A DNA stretch of 12,500 nucleotides from Chrysomallon squamiferum (GCA_012295275.1 CM022668.1:12728022-12740521), one strand, 5' to 3'. Positions 1-7,174 are shown, counted from the stretch's first letter. A program made the numbers and translations. Notes: generated by a model not told the origin, from the sequence alone.

Positions 1-79
1 CAAAACTTTTTTTTTTAAAAAAACATTTTCTCTCCGACTTCTTATTTTATTTCTTTTTAAACTCGGCTGTCTTCGGTTC

Positions 80-103
80 CGCTCGTAAAAAAATTACGGA
101 GCG
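80..103. repeat. Imperfect inverted repeat with A5 loop
   Basis: The left arm CGCTCGTAA (80-88) and right arm TTACGGAGCG (94-103) pair over nine base pairs with a single bulged base, around a loop of five A. It lies in the CpG-rich island. It could be a DNA hairpin or a symmetric binding site; nothing downstream resembles a U-run terminator. Confidence 0.5.
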
Positions 104-171
104 CAACGGTCGCCATCAATTTGTCAGCGGCAATCTTTGCCCACTTAATTCAGACCCCGTTCGCTCTTCCG

Positions 172-177
172 GTGAGT
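172..177 (+). other. Candidate 5' splice site
   Basis: CCG|GTGAGTA matches the metazoan donor consensus well and lies in CpG-rich DNA, so a non-coding first exon ending at 171 is possible. Single donor motifs occur often by chance and no matching acceptor or coding frame was found nearby. Confidence 0.15.
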
Positions 178-420
178 ATCAACACGAGGCCACCTACAGC
201 TTTCACTGATAGGAAAGTCAATAGAGGTTATCTGTCTGCTTCTCTAGCGGGAATTGATAACAATAAACCATTTAAAGAATGGCAGCTAATTTGGTAGCAA
301 TATGCAATATGTAAAAATCATTTGCTGTAGAAATCCGCGCCCCGTGCTAGCCTCGTAATGAACCCGAGAACGCCATAGACTGACGTCCGGCTGCCTAATG
401 AGCGGCGATTGTTTGTCGTG

Positions 421-437
421 TGCTACGCGGCGTAGCA
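421..437. repeat. GC-rich perfect palindrome, 8-bp arms with one central base
   Basis: TGCTACGC (421-428), G (429) and GCGTAGCA (430-437) form an uninterrupted 8+1+8 palindrome. Arms this GC-rich are unusual in an AT-rich window and lie in the CpG-rich island. A symmetric protein-binding site or a cruciform are the obvious options; no known factor motif is claimed. Confidence 0.6.
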
Positions 438-504
438 GTCGTTTTGGTGTCGGTTGAGCACGCCCGATGGGATGATTGGTTACATTTTGTATGTCTGCTC
501 GCGT

Positions 505-552
505 GTCGACGACGTCGTCGTCGTCGTTGTTGTTGTTGTTGTTGACGTTGTT
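505..552 (+). repeat. Triplet run (GTC/GAC)n then (GTT)n
   Basis: GTC triplets pass into about six GTT triplets and a GAC GTT GTT tail. The 12-bp perfect palindrome GACGACGTCGTC sits at 508-519. Translation of the run gives Ser and Leu homopolymers, which accounts for the short open frame across it. Confidence 0.8.
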
Positions 553-653
553 GGGACGTTGGAAAAGAGTCGGAGAAAGATTCGCGAGGAACTGGTTAGT
601 ACGATGTTTGGGTTTGTGTGAGTCGATTTGGAAAGCTCGTCAGTTTGAAAGTG

Positions 654-656
<3 letters not shown>

Positions 657-720
<64 letters not shown>
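657..720 (+). repeat. Microsatellite (GA)32
   Basis: 64 nt of uninterrupted GA marks the abrupt right edge of the CpG-rich island. Any frame across it encodes only alternating Arg-Glu. Confidence 0.97.
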
Positions 721-723
<3 letters not shown>

Positions 724-920
724 TCAAAGATATCGTCTGCCCACTGAACAAGAAGAAGGAAGAAAGAAAGAATAAAAACGACGTTTATATTGTCAACCTT
801 ACACTATAAGCAATCCAGCGCAATCGTTATGCATGTTTGAGAGAGAGAAAGAAAAAAGATATAAATATTGCCAGTGTTGTTAATTATAATATAATCTACT
901 TTTAGGAGCAGGACGATATA
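721..920. other. Unique AT-rich spacer, purine-rich at first
   Basis: A purine-rich stretch follows the GA tract, with a second small GAGAGAGA patch at 840-848 and AAAGAAAAAAGA after it. No gene, RNA or regulatory motif is convincing. Confidence 0.4.
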
Positions 921-949
921 GTTTGTGTGTGTTTGTGTGTGTGTGTGTT
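921..949 (+). repeat. Imperfect (GT)n
   Basis: GT dinucleotides interrupted twice by an extra T (GTTTGTGTGTGTTTGTG). Confidence 0.9.
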
Positions 950-1050
950 CGAGATAGAGAATTAGAAGAAAAATAAATAATAAAACAAATGTAACTATTG
1001 TCTGTCGTGTTGATTGCGTTGTAATCTACTTCATCGGCGATCATCATAAC

Positions 1051-1078
1051 GTCTGTGTGTTTGTGTGCGTGTGTGTTT
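1051..1078 (+). repeat. Imperfect (GT)n
   Basis: GTCTGTGTGTTTGTGTGCGTG pattern with single-base interruptions, like the tract about 130 bp upstream. Confidence 0.85.
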
Positions 1079-1206
1079 ATGCGAGAGAGACAGAGGAACT
1101 GATAGATATACAAATATGTATAACAAAAGGAATCGTCAGAATAGAAATTTGAGACACATGCAAAACCAGTTTTAGAGCGATATATGAAGAGTATGTATGC
1201 CCATAG

Positions 1207-1258
1207 TGTTTGTATGTGTGTGTATATTATTGTATGTTTGTGTGTGTGTGTGTGTGTA
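1207..1258 (+). repeat. Imperfect (GT)n with TAT interruptions
   Basis: Two GT blocks separated by TATATTATTGTATG; the second block (1240-1257) is pure. Third of three GT tracts in the same orientation within 340 bp. Confidence 0.9.
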
Positions 1259-1586
1259 GGTGTATCTGTATATATCAGTTGTTCTTGTCTGTTTTATTTA
1301 ATGAACCTCCACATGATTGATGAGTATTCTATCACTTACTAATGGATGTCAAACATCTGTAATTCAAGCACAGTCTTCAAAGCTGACATGCGACCTTTTT
1401 CATTGTAAGACAGAGATACGTCTGTTATAGTAGATAGGTGCGTGCGTGTGCAGTATTATAAATGTGCATGACACTAATTAGATTTTTGTATGTCTGCTCT
1501 GTAAGACAGTTTCTGGTCCATGGACGAAGTAATTATCATGTTTTTGTCTCTTCTGCAAGCCAATTTCAAATCAGAAAATAAGATAA
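1259..1586. other. Unique AT-rich spacer
   Basis: No array. The only internal similarity is TGTAAGACAG at 1404-1413 and again at 1500-1509, probably chance. No ORF or RNA gene is visible. Confidence 0.4.
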
Positions 1587-1601
1587 TTTTTTTTTTTTTT
1601 T
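1587..1601 (+). repeat. Poly-T (15)
   Basis: Uninterrupted run of 15 T. Confidence 0.95.
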
Positions 1602-1654
1602 AGTATTAAAAACTATGTATAGTGCAGTGAGACAACATTTTGTTTCTTTCTTTA

Positions 1655-1681
1655 TATTATTATTATAATTATTATTATTAC

Positions 1682-1726
<45 letters not shown>

Positions 1727-1743
1727 CATCATCATCATCATTA
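1655..1743 (+). repeat. Compound (ATT)n then (CAT)n array
   Basis: About 70 nt of ATT triplets with two interruptions pass into CAT triplets at 1727-1742. The ATT to CAT transition recurs in the array near 2.3 kb, suggesting CAT arose within ATT by point change and expansion. Confidence 0.95.
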
Positions 1744-1746
1744 TCA

Positions 1747-2118
1747 TCTTTTTACTTGGTCGCCAGTATCTTGCGGTTAATATCAAAACACACTGGTACG
1801 TGCTGTGCTGTGCTGTATGTAATAACATTATAGTGAATTGTTAAAAATTCACAGGTGAAAAACTTTTTATCATTTTAATAGTAAATTATTAATTGCCTCA
1901 TCATTTCATTCTTTGACTACAGAATTCTATTTTGGATAACAGGATTCGGGATGGTTGTAAAATGCCCGAGAGGATGCAATGTCAGTCAACAAAGTTCTAG
2001 GGTGTGGAACCAAGAGAGGTTTTTAGCGCCCAGAAGCAAGAGCCCATCCTTTTTTTCACAATCCCTCATTTACGTACATCAAGGATATTTATGAAAAGAT
2101 ACTCTTGACATTTTGATT
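1747..2118. other. Unique AT-rich spacer
   Basis: Contains three tandem TGCTG pentamers (1801-1815). No gene, splice signal pair or motif is convincing. Confidence 0.4.
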
Positions 2119-2119
2119 C

Positions 2120-2138
2120 ATATATATATATATATATA
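2120..2138 (+). repeat. (AT)n dinucleotide
   Basis: About nine AT dinucleotides in an AT-rich context. Confidence 0.9.
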
Positions 2139-2258
2139 AATGTCGAAAATGTTGTGTGCGTTTATATATATCATTTATATAATATTGTATAAAATTTAAA
2201 ATCAGTATTGTTTTCGCATCTTTACTGATCCCTATTTTTTCTCTTCTTTTTTTTTTCT

Positions 2259-2285
2259 GTGTTGTTGTTGTTGTTATTATTATTC

Positions 2286-2319
<34 letters not shown>

Positions 2320-2392
2320 TAATTTTATTATTGTTGTTATTATTGTCATCATCATCATCATCATCATCATCATTTTTTTATTTTTTTTTTTA
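2259..2392 (+). repeat. Compound (GTT)-(ATT)-(TCA)11-(ATT/GTT)-(TCA)9-poly-T array
   Basis: (GTT)5 is followed by ATT, then TCA triplets at 2286-2319, an ATT/GTT block, and a second TCA array at 2346-2373 ending in T runs. The repeated order looks like a local duplication of a GTT-ATT-TCA module. ORFs on both strands here (Leu/Ser runs on plus, Met/Ile runs on minus) are repeat artefacts. Confidence 0.93.
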
Positions 2393-2564
2393 CTGTTATC
2401 TTCAATGTACTGCAGATCCACTTATATCATCGTCAACTTGAAAAAAATCAAAATTCACCACGTGTTCTTTCTTACATCAATCGATAACGCGCGCGCGCAA
2501 ACTTTTAAATCCTTTTCAAAGCGCGTGCAACACGGACCAAACCAAAATCCGACATCGCAAACGT
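2393..2564. other. Unique spacer with E-box and short (CG)n
   Basis: Contains CACGTG at 2459-2464 and an 11-nt alternating CG tract at 2488-2498. The segment is more CpG-rich than its flanks. No gene is visible. Confidence 0.4.
2488..2498. repeat. Alternating CG tract (Z-DNA type)
   Basis: Eleven nt of alternating C and G in AT-rich DNA. Such alternation is the classic Z-forming sequence, but the tract is short. Confidence 0.7.
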
Positions 2565-2586
2565 AAAAAAAAAAAAAAAAAAAAAA
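2565..2586 (+). repeat. Poly-A (22)
   Basis: Uninterrupted 22 A. No recognisable retroposon body lies immediately upstream. Confidence 0.95.
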
Positions 2587-2655
2587 CACGAGCAAGCAAT
2601 TATTTACAAAAGTCCACGATTCTGGCTAAGAATTAAATCGAATCTTCTTGATATA

Positions 2656-2749
2656 AAAAAAAACAAAAAACAAACACGAGAAGACAACGAAACATGAATA
2701 AATCCGCTATAAAAAAAAAATATATATATATATATTAAAAAAAATATAT
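2656..2749 (+). repeat. A-rich and (TA)n patches
   Basis: A runs broken by C (2656-2675), then ten A followed by (TA)n and a further A8 with TATATT (2711-2749). Confidence 0.8.
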
Positions 2750-2870
2750 TGTTTGGTTTTGGTTAGTTGCATTTTTGACTTTCGGTGATAGATTAGAAAT
2801 AATGAGAATAGATTTTTAACAGTGCTGGGCTATCGTGATTTATAATAAACGTGGTGAAAAGATTTTGGTA
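2750..2870. other. Short unique AT-rich spacer
   Basis: No array or motif of note. Confidence 0.4.
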
Positions 2871-2872
2871 GG

Positions 2873-2903
2873 TTTTTTTTGTGTTTGTTTTGTTTTCTGT
2901 TAA

Positions 2904-2938
<35 letters not shown>

Positions 2939-3000
2939 AATTTTTTTTTTTTTTGTTCATTTTTATTTATTTTATTTTATTTTTTTTTTTTTTTTTATTT

Positions 3001-3003
<3 letters not shown>
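2873..3003 (+). repeat. T-rich tract with T28 and T14
   Basis: Longest pure runs are 2907-2934 (28 T) and 2941-2954 (14 T), followed by degenerate ATTTT/ATTT. The plus-strand Phe-rich ORF here is an artefact. Confidence 0.95.
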
Positions 3004-3039
<36 letters not shown>

Positions 3040-3270
3040 TGGTAGTAGTCTTAATAGTAGTAGTAGGAATAGTAGCAATATTAGTATTATTAGTAGTAGT
3101 AGTATTTATTTAATTATTATTATTATTATTATTTGGTAGTAGTAGTAATAGTAACAGTATTAAAATTATTATTAGTAGTATTTATTTATTTATTTATTTA
3201 TTTATTTCTTTATTATTATTAATATTATTATTAGTAGTATTTCTTTATTTCTTTATTTATTATTATTACT
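3004..3270 (+). repeat. Compound ATT / TAG / ATTT array with higher-order repetition
   Basis: ATT arrays alternate with TAG-rich segments and ATTT tetramers. The junction ATTTGGTAGTAGT recurs 94 bp apart (GGTAG at 3041 and 3135). The junction TAGTAGTATTTATTT recurs at 3097, 3173 and, with one change to TTTC, 3232. The field therefore duplicated as multi-part modules as well as by single triplets. Confidence 0.85.
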
Positions 3271-3305
3271 AGTTTATAAATGACAATAACGAAGTAGGAA
3301 CATTT

Positions 3306-3385
3306 CAATTTTCAATTTTTTCTTTCTTTCTCTTTCTTTCATTCGTCTTTTTTCTTTTCTTTTCCGTTCTTTTCTTTTCTTTTTT
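3306..3385 (+). repeat. Degenerate (CTTT)/(TTTTC) pyrimidine tract
   Basis: CTTT tetramers pass into TTTTC pentamers, almost entirely pyrimidine on the plus strand. Confidence 0.85.
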
Positions 3386-3517
3386 TATCAAAATTATTAA
3401 TATTGTTGTTTCAAGATTCAGTAATACTGTATCTTCTGTTTTTAAAACCTTTTTATTTTAACTGTTAGCAACAGTGGACTGTTTATTGTTGTCCTGTTTG
3501 TTCATTTTGTTTGTTTC
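3386..3517. other. Unique AT-rich spacer
   Basis: No feature recognised. Confidence 0.35.
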
Positions 3518-3552
3518 TTATTTATTTATTTATTTGTTTATTTATTTATTTA
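3518..3552 (+). repeat. (ATTT)n with one G interruption
   Basis: About eight TTTA tetramers, one altered to TTTG. Confidence 0.93.
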
Positions 3553-3928
3553 AGCTGCACCGCTTAAACTCGAACAGGAGAAGACACATTGAAAACTTAA
3601 CAATAGATCCAGAAAGATTTACGACACAATCGAGTTTTAAATGAACACAACGTAAAACAGATCACAGTTTGATTACACTATATATACAACAATGTATAAC
3701 AATGCACAACAACATATAACAGTGTAATCTTTTTAGCATCAAATCTGACGAAAGAGTTTTGTATTACATTCGAAATCGTGTATTACAATTGCATTTCGCA
3801 AATGTGTATCGATGAAAAATAAATTAACCATATGCATACGCACAAGGGCTAATATACATTTATGCTTGACTGATAACGTATTGTGTTACCTAGAATTGTT
3901 ATTAGTGTATTAAAACTACAGAACAGTT
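3553..3928. other. Unique AT-rich spacer containing an inverted-repeat module
   Basis: Complex, non-repetitive sequence apart from the module at 3671-3729. No ORF, exon pair or RNA gene is recognised. Confidence 0.4.
3671..3729. repeat. 9-bp inverted repeat enclosing three 10-bp tandem repeats
   Basis: GATTACACT (3671-3679) is the exact reverse complement of AGTGTAATC (3721-3729). The 41-nt interior holds three 10-bp units: AACAATGTAT (3688-3697), AACAATGCAC (3698-3707) and AACAACATAT (3708-3717), then AAC. It could be a tiny foldback element or a structured binding array; no target-site duplication is obvious. Confidence 0.6.
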
Positions 3929-3943
3929 TTTTTTTTCTTTTTT
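3927..3943 (+). repeat. T-rich run
   Basis: Run of T interrupted by a single C. Confidence 0.85.
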
Positions 3944-3989
3944 AACATTGCCATAAACTTTATTTCCACTGAGATAACTGTATTGATGT

Positions 3990-4256
3990 TAGTAACAATG
4001 ATGTTGCTATTATAATTAGGGTTGTTATTGTTATTACTACTACTATATCACTATTATCATCACTACTATTACTGCTGCTACCACTGCTATTGTTATTTTT
4101 ATTATGACTATTATTACGATTATTTCTATTAGTAATATTGTTTTATTATTACTACTGCTGCTGTTGCTGCTGCTGCTGCTTCTACTACTACAACGTTTTT
4201 ATTATTACATTACTGCTGCTACTACTACTGCTAATACTATTACTACTACAGTTAAA
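3990..4256 (+). repeat. Degenerate trinucleotide field (ATT/ACT/GCT)
   Basis: Nearly 270 bp of NNT-type triplets with frequent phase slips, including (GCT) around 4157-4180. It resembles an ageing, mutated (ATT)/(ACT)n array and has the same style as 6461-6800. Confidence 0.8.
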
Positions 4257-4280
4257 TGATCATTCATTCAATATCGTATT

Positions 4281-4476
4281 AATTAAAACAAAGTGAGATT
4301 ATAAATAGAATAAAAACAATGTAAATAGAACAAAGTAACTCTATAAATAGATAAGAATAACGTTATTAACGGAACAAAGTAATAGTTACAAATAAATCAG
4401 AGTAATGATATAAATAAAACCAAATAATGTTTAAATAGAACAGACTAATATTATAAATGGAACAACGTGCAACATT
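4281..4476 (+). repeat. Degenerate 22-bp minisatellite, nine copies
   Basis: Units start at 4281, 4303, 4323, 4345, 4368, 4390, 4412, 4433 and 4455, giving lengths of 20 to 23 bp. The consensus begins AAATAGAACAAAGTAAT and ends TTAT. By eye, units 3 and 8 match the consensus at 19 of 22 positions and most others at 17 to 18; the last is partial. Unit 4 ends in the palindrome AATAACGTTATT (4356-4367). Copies are too diverged to show up as a simple array. Confidence 0.8.
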
Positions 4477-4676
4477 GTATCTGACTGGATTAAAGTGTCT
4501 GTGACGTTTCAGCAGACGATAACTAAAAATAGATCACCGCGTGCGGGAAGATTATTTATAGAATGTCGTTTGTCTAAAATTCGAAAATACTAGAGAAACA
4601 CTTTATGTCGAGCTTTCATACAAGAAAATTTATGACGGTAAAATTAGTCACTTTTTTTAAATTTTTTTCCAATGTA
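4477..4676. other. Unique spacer
   Basis: Moderate GC around 4495-4560 with one TGACGT half-CRE near 4501. No gene is visible. Confidence 0.4.
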
Positions 4677-4784
4677 TTATTATTAATGTATTATTATTAT
4701 TATTATTATTGTTATTAATTTATTTATTTATTTATTTATTACTTTATTTTTATTAATTTATTAATTTATTAATTTATTTTACTC
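4677..4784 (+). repeat. (ATT)n and (ATTT)/(AATTT)n arrays
   Basis: ATT triplets at 4677-4712 pass into TTTA tetramers and TTAATTTA units. Confidence 0.9.
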
Positions 4785-5086
4785 TCTAATACATTTTTCC
4801 GAACCGTATGCCATCAGTTTAATATTTAATTTTTTTTTCTTTCTATCCTTACACCATTACTTCTGCTACTTTCATTTTCTGAACAGCTAGATTACTCCCT
4901 AAATCCTCATCTCATTTTTTATTCATAAATATTATTTACAATAATCTCTCTCCATCGGATCGCTGTTTCCTTCAGTTATTTCAGTCTTCACAATCACGTG
5001 TGTTCTTTTTTTGTGTTTCCATTCGTAGGCCTTTTCTTAGGTTACGTGATATAAATTATAAATTAACTTAACATTTCACTATCTTT
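4785..5086. other. T-rich unique spacer with E-box
   Basis: Pyrimidine-rich but not periodic. CACGTG lies at 4995-5000. Acceptor-like polypyrimidine-AG sequences end at 4886, 4975 and about 5028, but none leads into a credible exon. Confidence 0.35.
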
Positions 5087-5088
5087 CT

Positions 5089-5143
5089 TGTGTCTGTCTG
5101 TCTGTTTGTCTTTCTGTTGTTGTTTTTTTTTTTTTTTTTTTTT
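5089..5143 (+). repeat. (TCTG)n followed by T21
   Basis: Short TCTG array, then 21 consecutive T at 5123-5143. Confidence 0.92.
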
Positions 5144-5236
5144 CTTCTTTTCTAATATGTCTGTCTCTTTCCGTTCTTGTTATTTCTGTTTTTATCTCTC
5201 TGTCTCTTTTGATGCGGGACTTTGTTTTTTTTTATT

Positions 5237-5241
5237 ATCTA

Positions 5242-5276
<35 letters not shown>

Positions 5277-5443
5277 TCCTTTCAATCTATATATCCATCT
5301 GTCTATCTATCTATCTGTCTGTCTGTCTAGCTATCTATCCACCTCTCTCTCTCTCTCTCTCTCTCTGCCTGTCTCTCACTGTCTCACCCTATCTCCCTAT
5401 CTCTCTCTCTCCCCCTCCCTCCCTCCATCCATCTCTATCTCTC
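5237..5443 (+). repeat. Compound (TCTG)/(TCTA)n, (CT)n and (CCCT)n pyrimidine array
   Basis: TCTG/TCTA tetramers (5237-5338) are followed by CT dinucleotides (5343-5366), further CT blocks and CCCTCCCT (5401-5443). Almost 200 nt are strongly pyrimidine-biased. The open frames here encode only LSVCLS-type repeats. Confidence 0.93.
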
Positions 5444-5749
5444 ACACACTCATTCAATTTAACTACTCGCAATATCTTCCTCCTTCCTTCAATTACGCAA
5501 AGCAATCTAACGTATCAAACTATTAACCTGAGATTAACCGTGTTATATCCATAAACTACTGAGCGGCAGACATTTTGCGTGACCCAACTTGCCAACACGC
5601 ATGTTATATTATTCTGCACCGTGTTTGGCCAGTCATAAAATTAATTGCACGTGAAAGCCTCGCTATGAAATCAATAGCGAACACAAATCGAGGCGAACGC
5701 TAATAACAGGAACGCAGCAAAAGAAACGCTCATATCCTGTTGGCGTATC

Positions 5750-5752
<3 letters not shown>
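5444..5752. other. Unique spacer of moderate GC with hairpin and E-box
   Basis: Contains CACGTG at 5648-5653 and an inverted repeat at 5660-5680. CpG is denser at 5560-5750 than in its flanks. No ORF or RNA gene is recognised. Confidence 0.4.
5660..5680. repeat. 7-bp inverted repeat
   Basis: TCGCTAT (5660-5666) and ATAGCGA (5674-5680) are exact reverse complements around a 7-nt spacer. A wider pair, CCTCG (5658-5662) and CGAGG (5689-5693), overlaps it. Confidence 0.5.

Positions 5753-5792
<40 letters not shown>
5753..5792 (+). repeat. Poly-T (40)
   Basis: Longest mononucleotide run in the window. It could be the tail of a minus-strand retroposon, but sequence to its right is more low-complexity DNA with no identifiable element. 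Confidence 0.97.
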
Positions 5793-5797
<5 letters not shown>

Positions 5798-5816
5798 TTA
5801 CAACAATAAATAGCAC

Positions 5817-5889
5817 TATTTTTCTTTCTTTCTTTCTTTCTTTTTTTTTTCTTGTTTTAGTTGTTGTTTTTTTTTTTTTTTTTTTTTTT
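5817..5889 (+). repeat. (TTTC)n, T-rich, and T23
   Basis: TTTC tetramers at 5820-5840, then a T-rich stretch and 23 T at 5867-5889. Confidence 0.93.
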
Positions 5890-5939
5890 AAACCGAAAAT
5901 TAAATTTATTCATATATTTATCATTATTATTTTTATAAC

Positions 5940-6011
5940 AGTTTTTCTTCTTATGGTTCTTCTTCTTATTATCATTATTATCATTATTATTACCACTACC
6001 ACTACAACCTC
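5940..6011 (+). repeat. Degenerate (TTC)/(ATT)/(ACC) triplets
   Basis: TTCTTCTTATT passes into ATT with TCA interruptions and then ACCACTACC. Triplet style matches the other degenerate fields. Confidence 0.8.
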
Positions 6012-6157
6012 TGTTAATATCTGAATACATGCGTAAGTAAACTCACAATATTAAACGTGCATCAATACATTAAACGAACAGACATGTTAGCGTACTCAGT
6101 TAATAAAAAAAAAGGTAAACATGTGACGCATTTCTATTATCACTTGTTCTTCCGCGA

Positions 6158-6165
6158 TATAAATA
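6158..6165 (+). promoter_or_regulatory. TATA-box-like sequence
   Basis: TATAAATAG is a near-ideal animal TATA box, preceded by CCGCGA. The nearest initiator-like TCACA is 45 bp downstream, farther than the usual 25 to 30 bp, so this may be a chance match. Confidence 0.2.
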
Positions 6166-6423
6166 GCCATTCTGTTACCACTGTGCCAAAACGCAGAGCC
6201 TCACAATAGGAATAGCTAATATCTGGTAAACACCGACTGCTGCTAAAATATATTAATTTCTAATTAACGGCTGCAAAACGTAGTTTGATAAATATTACGT
6301 CTGTTAATATTGGCTTGCTCGTGCAATCTCTTAGCCGTTGGTTTCCTTGGTTATTATTTCGATAGTATTATTACGTAAAAAACAGGGTTTCCGGTGTCGA
6401 TGTAATTCAAACTGGGCGAAGTT

Positions 6424-6438
6424 TATTAATAATTAATA
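6424..6438. repeat. AT-rich palindrome 7+1+7
   Basis: TATTAAT, A, ATTAATA. It contains TAAT/ATTA homeodomain-type cores, but AT-rich palindromes of this size can arise by chance here. Confidence 0.4.
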
Positions 6439-6460
6439 TTTGTTGTTGTACCGTCATTAC

Positions 6461-6800
6461 TATTATGTAGTACTGCAGCAGCTACTGTTGCTGCTACTGT
6501 TATTACACTACTACTATCTCTACCACTGCTGCTACTACTACTACTACTACTATTACTATTGCACCAACTATTGCTACTACTAGTACCATTACTACCCTGC
6601 TTTTTAAGCTTGTTATTACTATTGCTACTCTTCCACTATTATTATTATTATTAGTACAACACTACAACCACTATTACCGTACTATTACTACTACTATTAC
6701 TACTACTACTACTACTACTACTATTACTGTTACTACTACTACTACTATTACTGTTACTACTACTAATACTAATACTACTATTATTATTTCTACAAGTAAT
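6461..6800 (+). repeat. Degenerate (ACT)n trinucleotide field
   Basis: About 340 bp of ACT triplets with GCT, ATT and GTT variants and some phase slips. A 24-bp block starting CTATTACTGTTAC is duplicated in tandem (6721 and 6745). Confidence 0.88.
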
Positions 6801-6803
6801 ACC

Positions 6804-6818
6804 TTTTTTTTTTTTTTT
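6804..6818 (+). repeat. Poly-T (15)
   Basis: Uninterrupted run. Confidence 0.95.
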
Positions 6819-6963
6819 CATCTTTGCTACAAAACCTCACCTAAAACACATATTTTTAATTGAAATTAACCAAATTTACGGTTCTTCAGTTTACAAAAAT
6901 TCGATCCCAGATCATATACTGTTTTTATACTTCAGTGATACTAAGACAGTGGTTTCTTTTCAG

Positions 6964-6992
6964 GAAATCATTCTTCTGCGGATCTCTGGACA
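6964..6992 (+). other. Candidate 29-nt microexon
   Basis: TTTCTTTTCAG ends at 6963 and is preceded by the branch-like TACTAAG (6939-6945), whose likely branch A (6944) lies 19 nt upstream of the AG. GTAAGG, a fair donor, starts at 6993. All three frames of the 29 nt are open. Signals are good individually, but no neighbouring exon is seen and length 29 shifts frame. It may be chance. Confidence 0.15.
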
Positions 6993-7046
6993 GTAAGGGG
7001 GAATATAACAAAATGATAATCTGAATGCCGAGATTGTAATTATACG

Positions 7047-7073
7047 AAAATAAATAAATAAATAAATAAATAA
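7047..7073 (+). repeat. (AAAT)n
   Basis: About six AAAT tetramers. This is the first A-rich array after the T-rich left half. Confidence 0.93.
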
Positions 7074-7124
7074 ACTGTTGATTACTCTTTTCACCCAGTG
7101 CGACTTAAAGCAGAATTTCTTTTT

Positions 7125-7174
7125 GCGCAAGATTGCACAACATCGCGTGAGACTGCGTGCGATTGCGTGAGAAC
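7125..7174 (+). repeat. Five tandem 10-bp units, consensus GCGTGAGATT
   Basis: Units are GCGCAAGATT, GCACAACATC, GCGTGAGACT, GCGTGCGATT and GCGTGAGAAC, starting at 7125, 7135, 7145, 7155 and 7165. Period 10 equals roughly one DNA helical turn, so each GCG core faces the same side. GC content stands out from the flanks. Confidence 0.65.

Larger units (their letters stand above)
62..656. other. CpG-rich unique island at the left end (candidate promoter, 5' UTR or enhancer)
   Basis: I count about 50 CpG dinucleotides here by hand, while most of the next 10 kb has almost none outside short patches. The segment is largely free of microsatellites until the triplet run at 505. It contains a hairpin (80-103), a donor-like GTGAGT (172-177), a TGACGT half-CRE (381-386) and a GC-rich palindrome (421-437). 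A 60-codon ORF at 476-658 on the plus strand exists only because the triplet run and the GA tract are open; it has no recognisable domain and I do not call it a gene. In an AT-rich invertebrate genome such a patch is often a promoter or first-exon region, but I see no convincing core promoter or start codon. Function is inferred from composition only. Confidence 0.5.
6012..6460. other. Unique AT-rich spacer with TATA-like box
   Basis: Complex sequence. Carries TATAAATA at 6158-6165, a donor-like GTAAGT at 6033-6038 and an AT-rich palindrome at 6424-6438. No coding exon is recognised. Confidence 0.4.

Noticed and set aside
476-809. Open frames across the GTC/GTT run and the (GA)32 tract
   Set aside because: Openness comes from stop-free repeats. 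There is no domain, no splice support, and the residues are Ser/Leu or Arg-Glu runs.
1404-1509. Direct repeat TGTAAGACAG, 96 bp apart
   Set aside because: Ten bases only, with no similarity around it and no element between; likely chance.
2089-3139. Met-, Leu/Ser- and Phe-rich ORFs on both strands
   Set aside because: They are translations of TCA, GTT, ATT and poly-T arrays, open on both strands at once.
5088-6024. Plus-strand ORFs with LSVCLS repeats and Phe runs
   Set aside because: They are translations of TCTG/TCTA/CT arrays and T40/T23, not signal peptides or membrane proteins.
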